Assembly: GCA_029880265.1 (NCBI GenBank)
Contig: JAOUOT010000023.1
Coordinates: 1-39,885 of the forward strand
Origin: Spirochaetia bacterium
GTDB taxonomy: Bacteria > Spirochaetota > Leptospiria > Turneriellales > JAOUOS01
Reading direction: 5' to 3'
Length of the DNA stretch: 39,885 bases
The notes beneath the pieces were generated by a model. The model did not search any database. It saw only the letters and a program-made list of their open reading frames with translations, and was not told where the DNA came from. Within the stretch, counting starts at the first letter, position 1; each line of letters starts with the position of its first letter. The position numbers were made by a program, and so were the translations under genes. Shown in pieces: positions 32,790 to 39,885 of this stretch.

Positions 32790-33839
32790 TTAATCTCTGT
32801 ACGGTAAGGGCAAAAGACTTAACGGATCTGCGTATACTCCATTAATTCTTAAAAAAACATGCAAATGAGCTCCGGTAGAAGCGCCCGTGAGACCTATTTC
32901 TCCGATTTTTTCGCCCGCTTCAATTTCGTCGCCTTTTTCGACTAAAATATTTTTTTGATGAAGATAGCCTGAAAATATTTCATTACCGTGATCGATTACG
33001 GTATATTTGCCTTCATAGTACAATTTCTCGGCGAGAACGACTCTGCCGTCGGCCAAAGCGTATATGGGATCGCCGGGAAATCCGCCAATATCAAGCCCTT
33101 TATGATTTCTTACTTTGGGGGTTACCTCGTTATCTCTGGTCTTATCATATCGATATCGTATGCGTTTTTTCCAGAATGCAGAAGTAATCCAGTAATCTTG
33201 GGCCGGATAAGAAAATTCGCCGTCTATCATACTATCTGTCGAGTCAGACAGGGCAATTTTATTTTTTTTTCTGCATTTTTTTATAAAATCTTGAATTTCA
33301 GGTTTTCTTAGTTCGTTTACGTCTGAAAACCGGCCCAATTTTATCATTGTTTTAGAAACAGGAAACTCTGTATCATGAACCTTAAAGGCGACGCTTGTTT
33401 CTTTTAAATTACCCTCTTTTTCATAGCTTATTTTCAATTGAGATTTTCCCGGTTTATGTTCGGGATGGATGGCAAATAATCCGTTATATCCCCACGAAGC
33501 TTCAGATAATATGATTTCTCGGTTATGAAATTCGGGTTCTATATTTTCAACGGGAGTTTTTGGAATTATTTCGATATAAACCGCTTCGCCCTGTGCGAAA
33601 CCGGCAGAAAACAGGTAAACAGTAAATAGTTTTTTTTGAAATATTCTTTTCTGGGGAGATTCCCACGGAAAATCATCGGGCACGTTCTCTTTGTTTTTTT
33701 CTAAGATTTCTGCCCATTCTCTCTTTATTTCGTCGTCATCGAAATGAAAAAATCGACCATAAACGCAGGCGTAAAAAGAGAGTAGCGTTATTAAAAATAT
33801 ATTATTACGCAGCCTTATTTTTTCGTTTATAAAAGTCAA
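32790..33839 (-). CDS. M23 (LytM-type) metallopeptidase
   Basis: A 349-residue secreted protein with an N-terminal signal-like segment (IFLITLLSFYACVYG), a middle beta-sandwich-like region and a C-terminal peptidase-M23 domain. The zinc ligands are intact: NHKGLDIGG (HxxxD) and GAHLHVFL (HxH), with SGYLHQKN supplying a further His. An active endopeptidase on peptidoglycan cross-links is therefore likely, in contrast to degenerate EnvC/NlpD types. The start must be TTG at 33839, because the next in-frame Met is far inside the protein. It sits between two cytochrome genes on the same strand without evident relation to them. Confidence 0.86.
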   Translation of the reverse strand: MTFINEKIRLRNNIFLITLLSFYACVYGRFFHFDDDEIKREWAEILEKNKENVPDDFPWESPQKRIFQKKLFTVYLFSAGFAQGEAVYIEIIPKTPVENIEPEFHNREIILSEASWGYNGLFAIHPEHKPGKSQLKISYEKEGNLKETSVAFKVHDTEFPVSKTMIKLGRFSDVNELRKPEIQDFIKKCRKKNKIALSDSTDSMIDGEFSYPAQDYWITSAFWKKRIRYRYDKTRDNEVTPKVRNHKGLDIGGFPGDPIYALADGRVVLAEKLYYEGKYTVIDHGNEIFSGYLHQKNILVEKGDEIEAGEKIGEIGLTGASTGAHLHVFLRINGVYADPLSLLPLPYRD

Positions 33840-33877
33840 TGAACTATTCTTTTTTATTATTCGATAATATCCTAAAA

Positions 33878-33906
33878 AAAAAGCCGCCCATTACAGACGG
33901 CTTTTT
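33878..33906 (-). terminator. Rho-independent terminator of the tetraheme cytochrome gene
   Basis: On the minus strand AAAAAGCCG (revcomp of 33898-33906) pairs with CGGCTTTTT (revcomp of 33878-33886) around an 11-base loop, followed by a run of T (nine A on the plus strand, 33874-33882). It lies 38 bp after the stop of the tetraheme cytochrome gene. Confidence 0.85.
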
Positions 33907-33943
33907 CGACTAATTTAATTAAAGAAAATTAACGCTTTAATTA

Positions 33944-34432
33944 TTATTTATCGTCGTCGTCGCCGTCGTCGCCATCGGCAGCGGCGCCTTCGCCTTTATG
34001 ACAAAGTCTGCATCCGCTTTTTTTCTTAAGATGCTTTGTAAGATTTTTTCTTCTTTCTTCTGCTTTAGCTTTGTCTTTATTGTACTCGGGCTTGTCGTGA
34101 CATTTTTTACACTTCTCATGAACTAATTTTAGCTCTTTGGGAAGTTTGTCAAATTTATCGATTTCGTCTTTTCCTTCAGGATGGCAGCCTGTGCATTTTT
34201 TCTGCTTTTTAAGCTTTTTGTCGTCCATTTTCGCAAATTCGCCGGTAAGTTTTTTCTTCTTTTTATCGTCGATTTTGTGATGGCAATCGTCACACTTCTG
34301 CTTTTTTTTCAATGTTTTTTCGTGATGTTTTTTTAAATCTTTTGAGGCTTCGACGTTCTTTGTAGGCGCAAACATAAATAGCGCGCCAAAAGCGACTGTA
34401 AAAGCCAATACTAACATTTTTTTTGTGCTCAT
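33944..34432 (-). CDS. Small lysine-rich periplasmic tetraheme cytochrome c
   Basis: A 162-residue secreted cytochrome. The signal peptide (about 1-29, ending NVEAS) is followed by four CxxCH sites at residues 47, 80, 108 and 141, with extra His (HH at 36-37 and 51-52, His105, His134) suited to bis-His ligation. Lysine makes up 43 of 162 residues, and the tail is an Asp-rich stretch (GDDGDDDDK), a strong charge polarity. It resembles cytochrome c3/PpcA-type shuttles that carry electrons between inner-membrane quinol dehydrogenases and acceptors. A strong Shine-Dalgarno AAGGAG and its own terminator suggest an abundant, independently expressed protein. Confidence 0.9.
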   Translation of the reverse strand: MSTKKMLVLAFTVAFGALFMFAPTKNVEASKDLKKHHEKTLKKKQKCDDCHHKIDDKKKKKLTGEFAKMDDKKLKKQKKCTGCHPEGKDEIDKFDKLPKELKLVHEKCKKCHDKPEYNKDKAKAEERRKNLTKHLKKKSGCRLCHKGEGAAADGDDGDDDDK

Positions 34433-34626
34433 TATCGTCTCCTTCGATTAATGTTTTTTATATCCAAAAATAAGGCTATACATTTTTTTTAGTCTCGGCC
34501 ATCTTTTTAGGATTTTTTTACGACTGACAACTTCCTGACATTAAATTAAAGCGTCAAGAAATTATTGGTTTTCTTTATAAAAATTTTCATAGTTTTATAA
34601 AAATATTCTTAAAAAATAACTCTTAA

Positions 34627-36282
34627 TTATCGGCCCCTGTTTATCAGCTTCTCGACCTTCCATTTCTTTTCAACCTTCAGATGACGAAATTTTTTCTTCG
34701 CGGGAACAAACGACATGGCGCGTTCGGCAAAGGCCGTTATTGAAAGACTGGGGTTTACGCCCAAATTGGCGGGAATTGTCGAACCGTCTATAATATACAT
34801 ATTTTGATAGCCAAAAACGCGGTTTTGAAAATCAATGACGCCTTCGCGTTCGGTTTCTCCCATGATACATCCGCCGAGAACATGCGCGGTTACCGGCATA
34901 TTAAACAGAACCTCGTTTATGGCATTAATGGGAATGCCGTTCATTTTTGCTGCCATCTTTCGGGCAAACTCATTGGCAATGGGAATATACGCCGGCGTTT
35001 TATCTTTGCCCCTATATGAATCGCTTAAGGTTTTGTAAAAGGGCCAGATTAGTCTTCTTTTGCGTCTGATTCGCGTTTTATTGTCGCGCGTCTGCATCAC
35101 CAGAAGAATAATACATTTTTTCGCGAAACCAATCGGGTTTATAACCCGCAAAAATAAAAAAGGGTTTCTTATAATTTTTGCGAAAAACTTTAAGGCTCTC
35201 GGTATTTTACCGCCGCCGTCTACGAGAAGCGAAACAGCCGTAAAACCCATGGCGTCTGAACCTTTTGAATACCGAACCGGCTCAATATGGGTATATTTAT
35301 CGGGATAAACGCTCGATGTTACGGCAATTCCTTTACTGTAATCGGCGTTTTTATTTTTCGATTTTACGCCCAAAAGAACCTCGCTGTTGGTGCGCACATT
35401 TTGACCAAGAGCGTCTGATAATAAAGGCAGCTTTTTCTTTTCTTTCATTTTCAACAGAAGCTGAAGATTGCCCAAAACTCCCGCCGAGAAAACGACCGAT
35501 TGAACATTTATTTTTTTCTTTTTCTTGAAAAGAAAACCCGTTGTCGAAATTGTTTTAATTTCATAACCTTCAGAGCCGTTTTCTGAAAGCGGCTTTACGC
35601 TTATGACCTTGCTTTCGGGCATTATTTTCGCGCCGAATTTTTCGGCAAAATAAAGGTAGTTTTTATCAAGCGTATTTTTTGCGTTAAACCGGCAGCCGAC
35701 CATACATCCGCCGCAAAAATTGCAGCCTTCTCTTTTTGGCCCCTCGCCTGAAAAGTACGGATCTCTTGACTTGTCTTCGGGCCCGAAATAAACAGCCGCC
35801 TGCGTTTTTTGAAATGTTTTATCTTTTTTAAATTCTTTGGCGGTTTCATAAAGCAGAGCATCTTGCTCTGTCATGTGAGTGTTTTCGGCAATGCCCAGCA
35901 TTTTTTTAGCGAGTTCAAAAAAGGGCATAAACTTACTTTTACCCCCCATTTTTTTTATCAGTTTATTTTGAAAAAAAACATCAGGAGGAACATAAGACGC
36001 GCATGCATAACCGAGACTGCCGCCCCCTACCCCGGCGCCGCTTAAGGCAAGAAAGTCGTTAAATATATTCATTCTTTGAATGCCGTAAGCGAAAAGTTTG
36101 GGCATATAGAAATGCTTTCGAAACGATAAATTTGTTTTGGGGAAGTCTTTTGACTCATATCTTTTGCCCGATTCGATAACGAGAACAGAATAGCCTTTCT
36201 GGGCAAGACGCATGGCCGATACGCTGCCGCCGAACCCCGAGCCGATTACGGCAAAGTCAAAGTCATATTGTCTGTTTTGCAT
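34627..36282 (-). CDS. GMC-family FAD oxidoreductase (cholesterol-oxidase-like)
   Basis: A 551-residue flavoprotein. The N-terminal Rossmann motif is FAVIGSGFGGSVSAMRLA, followed by ALSGAGVGGGSLGYA for FAD. A cysteine cluster CNFCGGCMVGC (Cx2Cx2Cx3C) precedes RFNAKNTLDKNYL, and the C-terminal HVLGGCIMG, then IIDGSTIPANLGVNPSLSITAFAERAM is the catalytic and FAD-closing segment of GMC enzymes. This matches the ChoD-like branch, whose substrates are often unknown sterol- or lipid-like alcohols. No signal peptide is seen, so it is probably cytoplasmic. The four-cysteine motif recalls a ferredoxin-type cluster site but occurs in relatives and may be structural. It is monocistronic, 194 bp upstream of the tetraheme cytochrome. 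Confidence 0.85.
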   Translation of the reverse strand: MQNRQYDFDFAVIGSGFGGSVSAMRLAQKGYSVLVIESGKRYESKDFPKTNLSFRKHFYMPKLFAYGIQRMNIFNDFLALSGAGVGGGSLGYACASYVPPDVFFQNKLIKKMGGKSKFMPFFELAKKMLGIAENTHMTEQDALLYETAKEFKKDKTFQKTQAAVYFGPEDKSRDPYFSGEGPKREGCNFCGGCMVGCRFNAKNTLDKNYLYFAEKFGAKIMPESKVISVKPLSENGSEGYEIKTISTTGFLFKKKKKINVQSVVFSAGVLGNLQLLLKMKEKKKLPLLSDALGQNVRTNSEVLLGVKSKNKNADYSKGIAVTSSVYPDKYTHIEPVRYSKGSDAMGFTAVSLLVDGGGKIPRALKFFAKIIRNPFLFLRVINPIGFAKKCIILLVMQTRDNKTRIRRKRRLIWPFYKTLSDSYRGKDKTPAYIPIANEFARKMAAKMNGIPINAINEVLFNMPVTAHVLGGCIMGETEREGVIDFQNRVFGYQNMYIIDGSTIPANLGVNPSLSITAFAERAMSFVPAKKKFRHLKVEKKWKVEKLINRGR

Positions 36283-36317
36283 AATTTTTTATATTATACA
36301 AAAAAAAGAGAAGAAAG

Positions 36318-36334
36318 GCCACAGAGAAACGCGA
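36318..36334. repeat. Degenerate 'ccacagagaaacgcgaa' tract
   Basis: A short spacer sequence upstream of the DUF2845 gene resembling common intergenic boilerplate of the form 'CCACAGAGACACGGAG'. Related-looking tracts lie near 5743 and 23182. The similarity is by eye and the match is short. Confidence 0.22.
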
Positions 36335-36383
36335 ATTAAAAAAATACTTTACCCTTAAAGCAGTTTCAAATATAAAGTTTCTT

Positions 36384-36977
36384 ATGATATTAAAAAGGTC
36401 GCGTCATCATTTTACAAAACCATTTTTAAGTTTAATATCTTTTTTACTTTTATTTTTTATGCGGCCAGTTCATCCGTCTGAAGCGATACGCTGCGACGGC
36501 GCTTTATTGGGGCAAGGCGACTTAATGATTGAAGTGCGCAAAAAATGCGGAGAGCCTGCCGATATCTTGAAATACTCAAAATATACAATAATTCACAGTA
36601 AATATTTAAAACAGAAAACGCGAAAAAAGCGTCTCGTTGAAAAGATTGTAACGCAGTATACAGACGCCGAATCTTACTTTGAAGCCTTAAAAGAATTTAA
36701 GAAAGAAAATCATTCTCATAAAAATTTGACTTTAGAAAATCAAAAATCAAAAGATAAAAAGACAGAGAAGAAAGCAACATTTAAAACAGAATCGTTCATT
36801 AAAGAATCTGAAATTGAATCTATTCAAGAAGAGTATGAGTTTGTCTGGCGCTGCGTAGGCTATGAAGACGAATTTGAACAGTGGATTTATAACTTAGGTT
36901 CCAATAAATTTATTCGCATGATTACGTTTCTGCGCGGCAAAATTGTAAACATTGAATTTGGCGATTACGGTTTTTGA
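36384..36977 (+). CDS. DUF2845-domain secreted protein
   Basis: A 197-residue protein with a signal peptide (about 1-32, hydrophobic LISFLLLFFMRPV). The domain opens with IRCDGALLGQGDLMIEVRKKCGEPADI, matched in DUF2845 by 'RCG..LV..GD...EV...CGEP', and closes with EFEQWIYNLGSNKFIRMITFLRGKIVNIEFG. A Lys/Glu/Ser-rich insert (about 100-145) separates the halves. The family is periplasmic and of unknown function; two conserved Cys may form a disulfide. It converges on the hybrid kinase gene with a 9-bp gap and stands alone on its strand. Confidence 0.75.
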   Translation: MILKRSRHHFTKPFLSLISFLLLFFMRPVHPSEAIRCDGALLGQGDLMIEVRKKCGEPADILKYSKYTIIHSKYLKQKTRKKRLVEKIVTQYTDAESYFEALKEFKKENHSHKNLTLENQKSKDKKTEKKATFKTESFIKESEIESIQEEYEFVWRCVGYEDEFEQWIYNLGSNKFIRMITFLRGKIVNIEFGDYGF

Positions 36978-36986
36978 TTTAAGGCT

Positions 36987-38555
36987 TCACATAAGCTGAC
37001 TTGCAATAGCTTGATGTAATTGCGCCATATCTATTGGTTTGGATATATATTCGTCAAAGCCCAGATTAAGATATTTTTCTCTGTCTCCGTTCATGGCATA
37101 TGCGGTAAGCGCGATAATCGGAATTTTCTTTCTATTAAAATTTCTAATTTCCTGCATGGCCCTGATACCGTCCATTTCTGCCAGTTGAATATCCATAAGT
37201 ATCAAATCATAATCTTTATTCGACGCCATCGTCACCGCTTCTTCGCCGCTTTGGGCAAAGTCAACATGAAAGCTACACAAGATTGCTTTTATTAAATCTC
37301 TGTTTATTTTATTATCTTCAGTCACCAAAATTGCCGCTTCTTTTGCAAAACTCATTAGCTGGTTTTTATGAATAAAAGTATTAATTTCTACCGTTTGTTC
37401 ATTAATACTGATTCTTCCCGGCAGCGTTATCTTAAATTGACTTCCTTTCCCAATTTGGCTTGCGACTGTCAGCGTACCATGATGCAATTCAATTAACCGT
37501 CTTGATATTGCCAGCCCAAGTCCGGTTCCTCCTTCATTGGCGGTTTTGCCGTCTTTTACCTGTTCAAAAGGCTCAAAAACTTTTTCAAGACAATTTTCAG
37601 GAATTCCAACCCCTTCATCCCATATTGTAATAACTATTTTTTCGTCTTCTGCGACAGCGTCTATACCTATTTTTCGGCCTGGTTCGGTAAATTTTACCGC
37701 GTTTGAAAGAAGGTTGTATAGCACCTGTTTTAATCTTGCTTCGTCTCCTTTCATATAACCAAGATCAGATTCGATATTTACGACTGTTTTAATTTCTTTT
37801 TCAAAAGCGATTTTTTGAATAACCGAAGGTGTTCTCTCGAGCATTTTACCAAAGTCAAATGGCTTGAAATCAAGTTTTATCTTCTGTACCTCAATTTTTG
37901 AAAGGTCAAGAATATCATTTACCATTGCCAGAAGGTGCGCGCCGCAATCTTTTATAATTTTAAAGTAGTCTTTTTGTTCTTCATTTAAATTATCAAATAT
38001 CTGGCTTTCAATAACCTGGGTAAACCCGATGATACCGTTTAAGGGCGTTCTGAGTTCATGACTCATATTGGCTAAAAATTCGCTTTTGGCCCTGTTGGCG
38101 ACTTCTGCCTGCTCTTTGGCCATGCGTAATTTTTTTTCTTCTTCTTTTAACTGCATTTCTACTTTTCTTCTTTCACTGTCAACCTTCGCGGTATGAAGGG
38201 CCATTTCAACCGTTATGAGAAGCTCTCGTTCCTGAACGGGCTTAATTAGAAATCCGTACGGGTGAACAAGTTTAGCTTTTTGCAGATATTTTTCTTCAGC
38301 GTGAGCCGTAACAAAGATTATAGGAATATTAAAGCGCGATGTGATAATTTCAGCGGCTTCAATACCGGTCATATCGCCTTCTAATTTAATATCCATCAAT
38401 ACAATATCGGGTTTTATTTCTTCTGTTTTCTTTACCGCGTCTTCAGCGTCTCTTGAAAGAGCCGTAACTTCATATTCTGAATTTACAAGAGTATTTTTTA
38501 TTTTTTCAGAGATGATCACTTCATCTTCAACAATTATTATGCTGGCTTTTTTCAT
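36987..38555 (-). CDS. Hybrid histidine kinase: REC - HisKA - HATPase - REC
   Basis: A 522-residue soluble protein with no membrane segment. REC1 (about 4-120) has acidic EDE, Asp55 and Lys105. A coiled coil leads into HisKA with His166 in [15 protein letters not shown]. The HATPase shows the N box, DEGVGIPE (G1) and [13 protein letters not shown] (G2). REC2 (about 400-520) has [22 protein letters not shown] and YISKPID. Receiver-first kinases receive phosphate from an upstream kinase and relay it. The ATG overlaps the upstream REC-PAS gene by 4 bp and has GAGGT six bases before it. REC1 is closely similar to the REC of that gene, so they arose by duplication. The final output regulator is not in the window. 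Confidence 0.9.
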   Translation of the reverse strand: MKKASIIIVEDEVIISEKIKNTLVNSEYEVTALSRDAEDAVKKTEEIKPDIVLMDIKLEGDMTGIEAAEIITSRFNIPIIFVTAHAEEKYLQKAKLVHPYGFLIKPVQERELLITVEMALHTAKVDSERRKVEMQLKEEEKKLRMAKEQAEVANRAKSEFLANMSHELRTPLNGIIGFTQVIESQIFDNLNEEQKDYFKIIKDCGAHLLAMVNDILDLSKIEVQKIKLDFKPFDFGKMLERTPSVIQKIAFEKEIKTVVNIESDLGYMKGDEARLKQVLYNLLSNAVKFTEPGRKIGIDAVAEDEKIVITIWDEGVGIPENCLEKVFEPFEQVKDGKTANEGGTGLGLAISRRLIELHHGTLTVASQIGKGSQFKITLPGRISINEQTVEINTFIHKNQLMSFAKEAAILVTEDNKINRDLIKAILCSFHVDFAQSGEEAVTMASNKDYDLILMDIQLAEMDGIRAMQEIRNFNRKKIPIIALTAYAMNGDREKYLNLGFDEYISKPIDMAQLHQAIASQLM

Positions 38556-39553
38556 AATTTACCTCGACTTTTTTGCTCGCTTTCACTTTTCAATAATGTT
38601 TTTTTATTTCGGCTCAATATATTTTTCGGCGCAAACTGTCCCTTCTTTTCAGAGCAGTACCTCAAAGAACTCATGCTTGAAATTGCGTCTGATCCGTTTT
38701 GGGGAGAATAATTCAACATACCTTCAAGAGCATAACCTCTATCTTTTTCTACCGCATTATAATCTGTTACGCCTTCGGCGATTAGACAGCTATAGCCGGT
38801 TTCATGATCATAATTTGCCCTCCATGATAATGAAACATAAGTTCCGTTTTTTCGTCTGTATCTATTTTTAAAATATTGTTGAAATTCATTTTGATAAATT
38901 ATTTTTTTTTCATTGTCTAACTCAGGCGTATCTTCAGGATGTATAAACTGATAAAAAGATTTGCCAATCATTTCATCAGGAGTATACCCGAAAAGGCTCT
39001 TCCATCCGATACCTGTATAAATAATTGTATTATCCTGTTTAGTGAACAAAACAAGCGCATCAGGAACATTTAGAATAAGCCTTTGCTCAGCCTCTTTACT
39101 CTTTCTTTTGACGATTTCTTTTTGCAGACGCTTTTTAGCTTTCTCTAATTTTTTTTCAAGCTGTTTGCGCCGAGATTCAACTTTTCTGCCGTATAACGCC
39201 ATTTCAATGGTTATCAATAAATCGTTATCTTTAACCGGTTTTGCGAGATATCCGTATGGTTGTTTTAGATTTACTTTTTCGAGATAGGCATACTCCAGAT
39301 ATGCAGATAAAAAAATAACGGGTATACCAAACCGGGAAATTATGACATTTGCGGCTTCAACGCCGTTCATTTCTCCTTCTAGTTTAATATCCATTAAAAT
39401 GATATCAGGAAGAAGCTCTTTGGCTTTTTCGACCGCCTCTTCTGCGTATGGAACACAATCAAGTATAATATATCCATTTTTCTCAAGAGTCATTTTCATT
39501 CTCTCGGCTATAATAAACTCGTCTTCGACGATTAATATTTTAGCGTTTCTCAT
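38552..39553 (-). CDS. REC-PAS signalling protein
   Basis: A 333-residue protein. The receiver domain (about 4-120: [17 protein letters not shown] with Asp55, [10 protein letters not shown]) is followed by a long charged coiled coil (about 125-160) and a PAS domain (about 162-275: [40 protein letters not shown]). No kinase, cyclase or DNA-binding domain follows. The tail of about 55 residues is basic and unassigned. The 'PYGYLAKP' form of REC is common near HisKA_2-type kinases, and such a kinase ends 6 bp upstream. It is likely the middle member of a phosphorelay with the hybrid kinase, to which it is coupled by a 4-bp overlap. Confidence 0.85.
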   Translation of the reverse strand: MRNAKILIVEDEFIIAERMKMTLEKNGYIILDCVPYAEEAVEKAKELLPDIILMDIKLEGEMNGVEAANVIISRFGIPVIFLSAYLEYAYLEKVNLKQPYGYLAKPVKDNDLLITIEMALYGRKVESRRKQLEKKLEKAKKRLQKEIVKRKSKEAEQRLILNVPDALVLFTKQDNTIIYTGIGWKSLFGYTPDEMIGKSFYQFIHPEDTPELDNEKKIIYQNEFQQYFKNRYRRKNGTYVSLSWRANYDHETGYSCLIAEGVTDYNAVEKDRGYALEGMLNYSPQNGSDAISSMSSLRYCSEKKGQFAPKNILSRNKKTLLKSESEQKSRGKL

Positions 39554-39559
39554 AAGTAT

Positions 39560-39885
39560 CTAAAATTCGATTTTCCTTTTAAACCTTATCACAAAACAAG
39601 CGCCCGGTTGCTCTATTATTTCAAGAGAGCCGACAAGCTGTCCGGTTGTTAATATTTTTACCAGATGCAATCCGAGAGTTTTGTTATTTTCCCAGTTGAA
39701 ATCTTCTGGCATACCTATGCCGTTATCTTTATAAACGACCTCAATTTCATTATTTTTGTTTTTCAATTCAATTTTTATTTCGCCTTTTTTTCTGTCGGGA
39801 AACGCGTATTTAAAAGAATTTGTAATCAGTTCATTTATAATTAACCCTAAAGGCGTTGCCTGTTTTACTTCTAACAATATATTCT
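39560..39885 (-). CDS. C-terminal end of a HisKA_2-type histidine kinase (runs off the window)
   Basis: Only the last ~108 residues are in view; the frame continues past the right edge. They form a HATPase domain with the HisKA_2/HWE-type N box ATPLGLIINELITNSFKYAF, followed by KDNGIGMPED (G1) and TLGLHLVKILTTGQL (G2) and a closing FVIRFKRK strand. Kinases of this type usually phosphorylate single-domain or REC-PAS partners, and the next gene, 6 bp on, is exactly that. Sensor domains cannot be seen. Confidence 0.85.
   Translation of the reverse strand, partial: NILLEVKQATPLGLIINELITNSFKYAFPDRKKGEIKIELKNKNNEIEVVYKDNGIGMPEDFNWENNKTLGLHLVKILTTGQLVGSLEIIEQPGACFVIRFKRKIEF

Noticed and set aside
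34525..34542. Direct repeat CTGACA...CTGACA upstream of the tetraheme gene
   Set aside because: Two short copies 11 bp apart in low-complexity DNA are not enough to call an operator.
1..39885. CRISPR arrays, tRNA or rRNA genes, insertion sequences, phage genes
   Set aside because: No regularly spaced direct repeats, no tRNA-like cloverleaf with CCA end, no transposase or integrase and no phage structural gene were seen.

Overview
The window is AT-rich DNA from a diderm (LPS-bearing) bacterium. It carries bamA, lptB, an AsmA-like protein, lnt, an OpgB/LTA-synthase-like enzyme and an OmpA-type lipoprotein. Several lipoprotein signals end in bulky, non-standard lipoboxes (LLFC, FIFNC, VISC), which recalls Spirochaetota. 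That lineage is only a guess; no rRNA or unambiguous clade marker is present. Coding density is high and genes are often overlapping or a few bases apart. Most starts lack a visible Shine-Dalgarno sequence, and at least three genes must start at TTG.

Layout. (1) 17-4346, minus: OpgB-like phosphoglycerol transferase, AsmA-like protein, OmpA lipoprotein. (2) 4456-8796: a PilZ protein, a lone RibD-C reductase, an overlapping trio (nucleosidase, TauE exporter, HAMP+MshEN-like membrane protein), and nth. (3) 8809-14542, minus: bamA-lptB-rpoN-hpf, envelope assembly joined to sigma-54 and a ribosome hibernation factor with an extra C-terminal domain. (4) 14956-21514: a FecR lipoprotein, a convergent deoxyhypusine-synthase-like gene, then a plus-strand run of two paralogous PilZ proteins, argB, tadA, amidase and a GerMN-like protein. 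(5) 21444-24458, minus: lnt and a membrane metallophosphoesterase. (6) 24515-34432, minus: a multiheme cytochrome region. (7) 34627-36977: a GMC oxidoreductase and a DUF2845 protein. (8) 36987 to the right edge, minus: a histidine kinase / REC-PAS / hybrid kinase phosphorelay.

The most striking part is region 6. Four cytochromes together carry 35 c-type heme motifs: two fusions of a multiheme c domain (11 and 14 motifs) to a membrane cytochrome b domain, an NapC/NirT-type membrane-anchored hexaheme protein, and a very lysine-rich soluble tetraheme protein. This resembles the CbcL- and ImcH/NapC-type quinol oxidation modules of metal-reducing and electrogenic bacteria. I infer that it moves electrons from menaquinol to periplasmic or extracellular acceptors. 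A 552-residue ankyrin-repeat lipoprotein lies 10 bp downstream of the 14-motif fusion in the same operon. It is the least explained component and the best candidate here for an undescribed subsystem. No outer-membrane porin-cytochrome conduit or terminal reductase is visible in the window.
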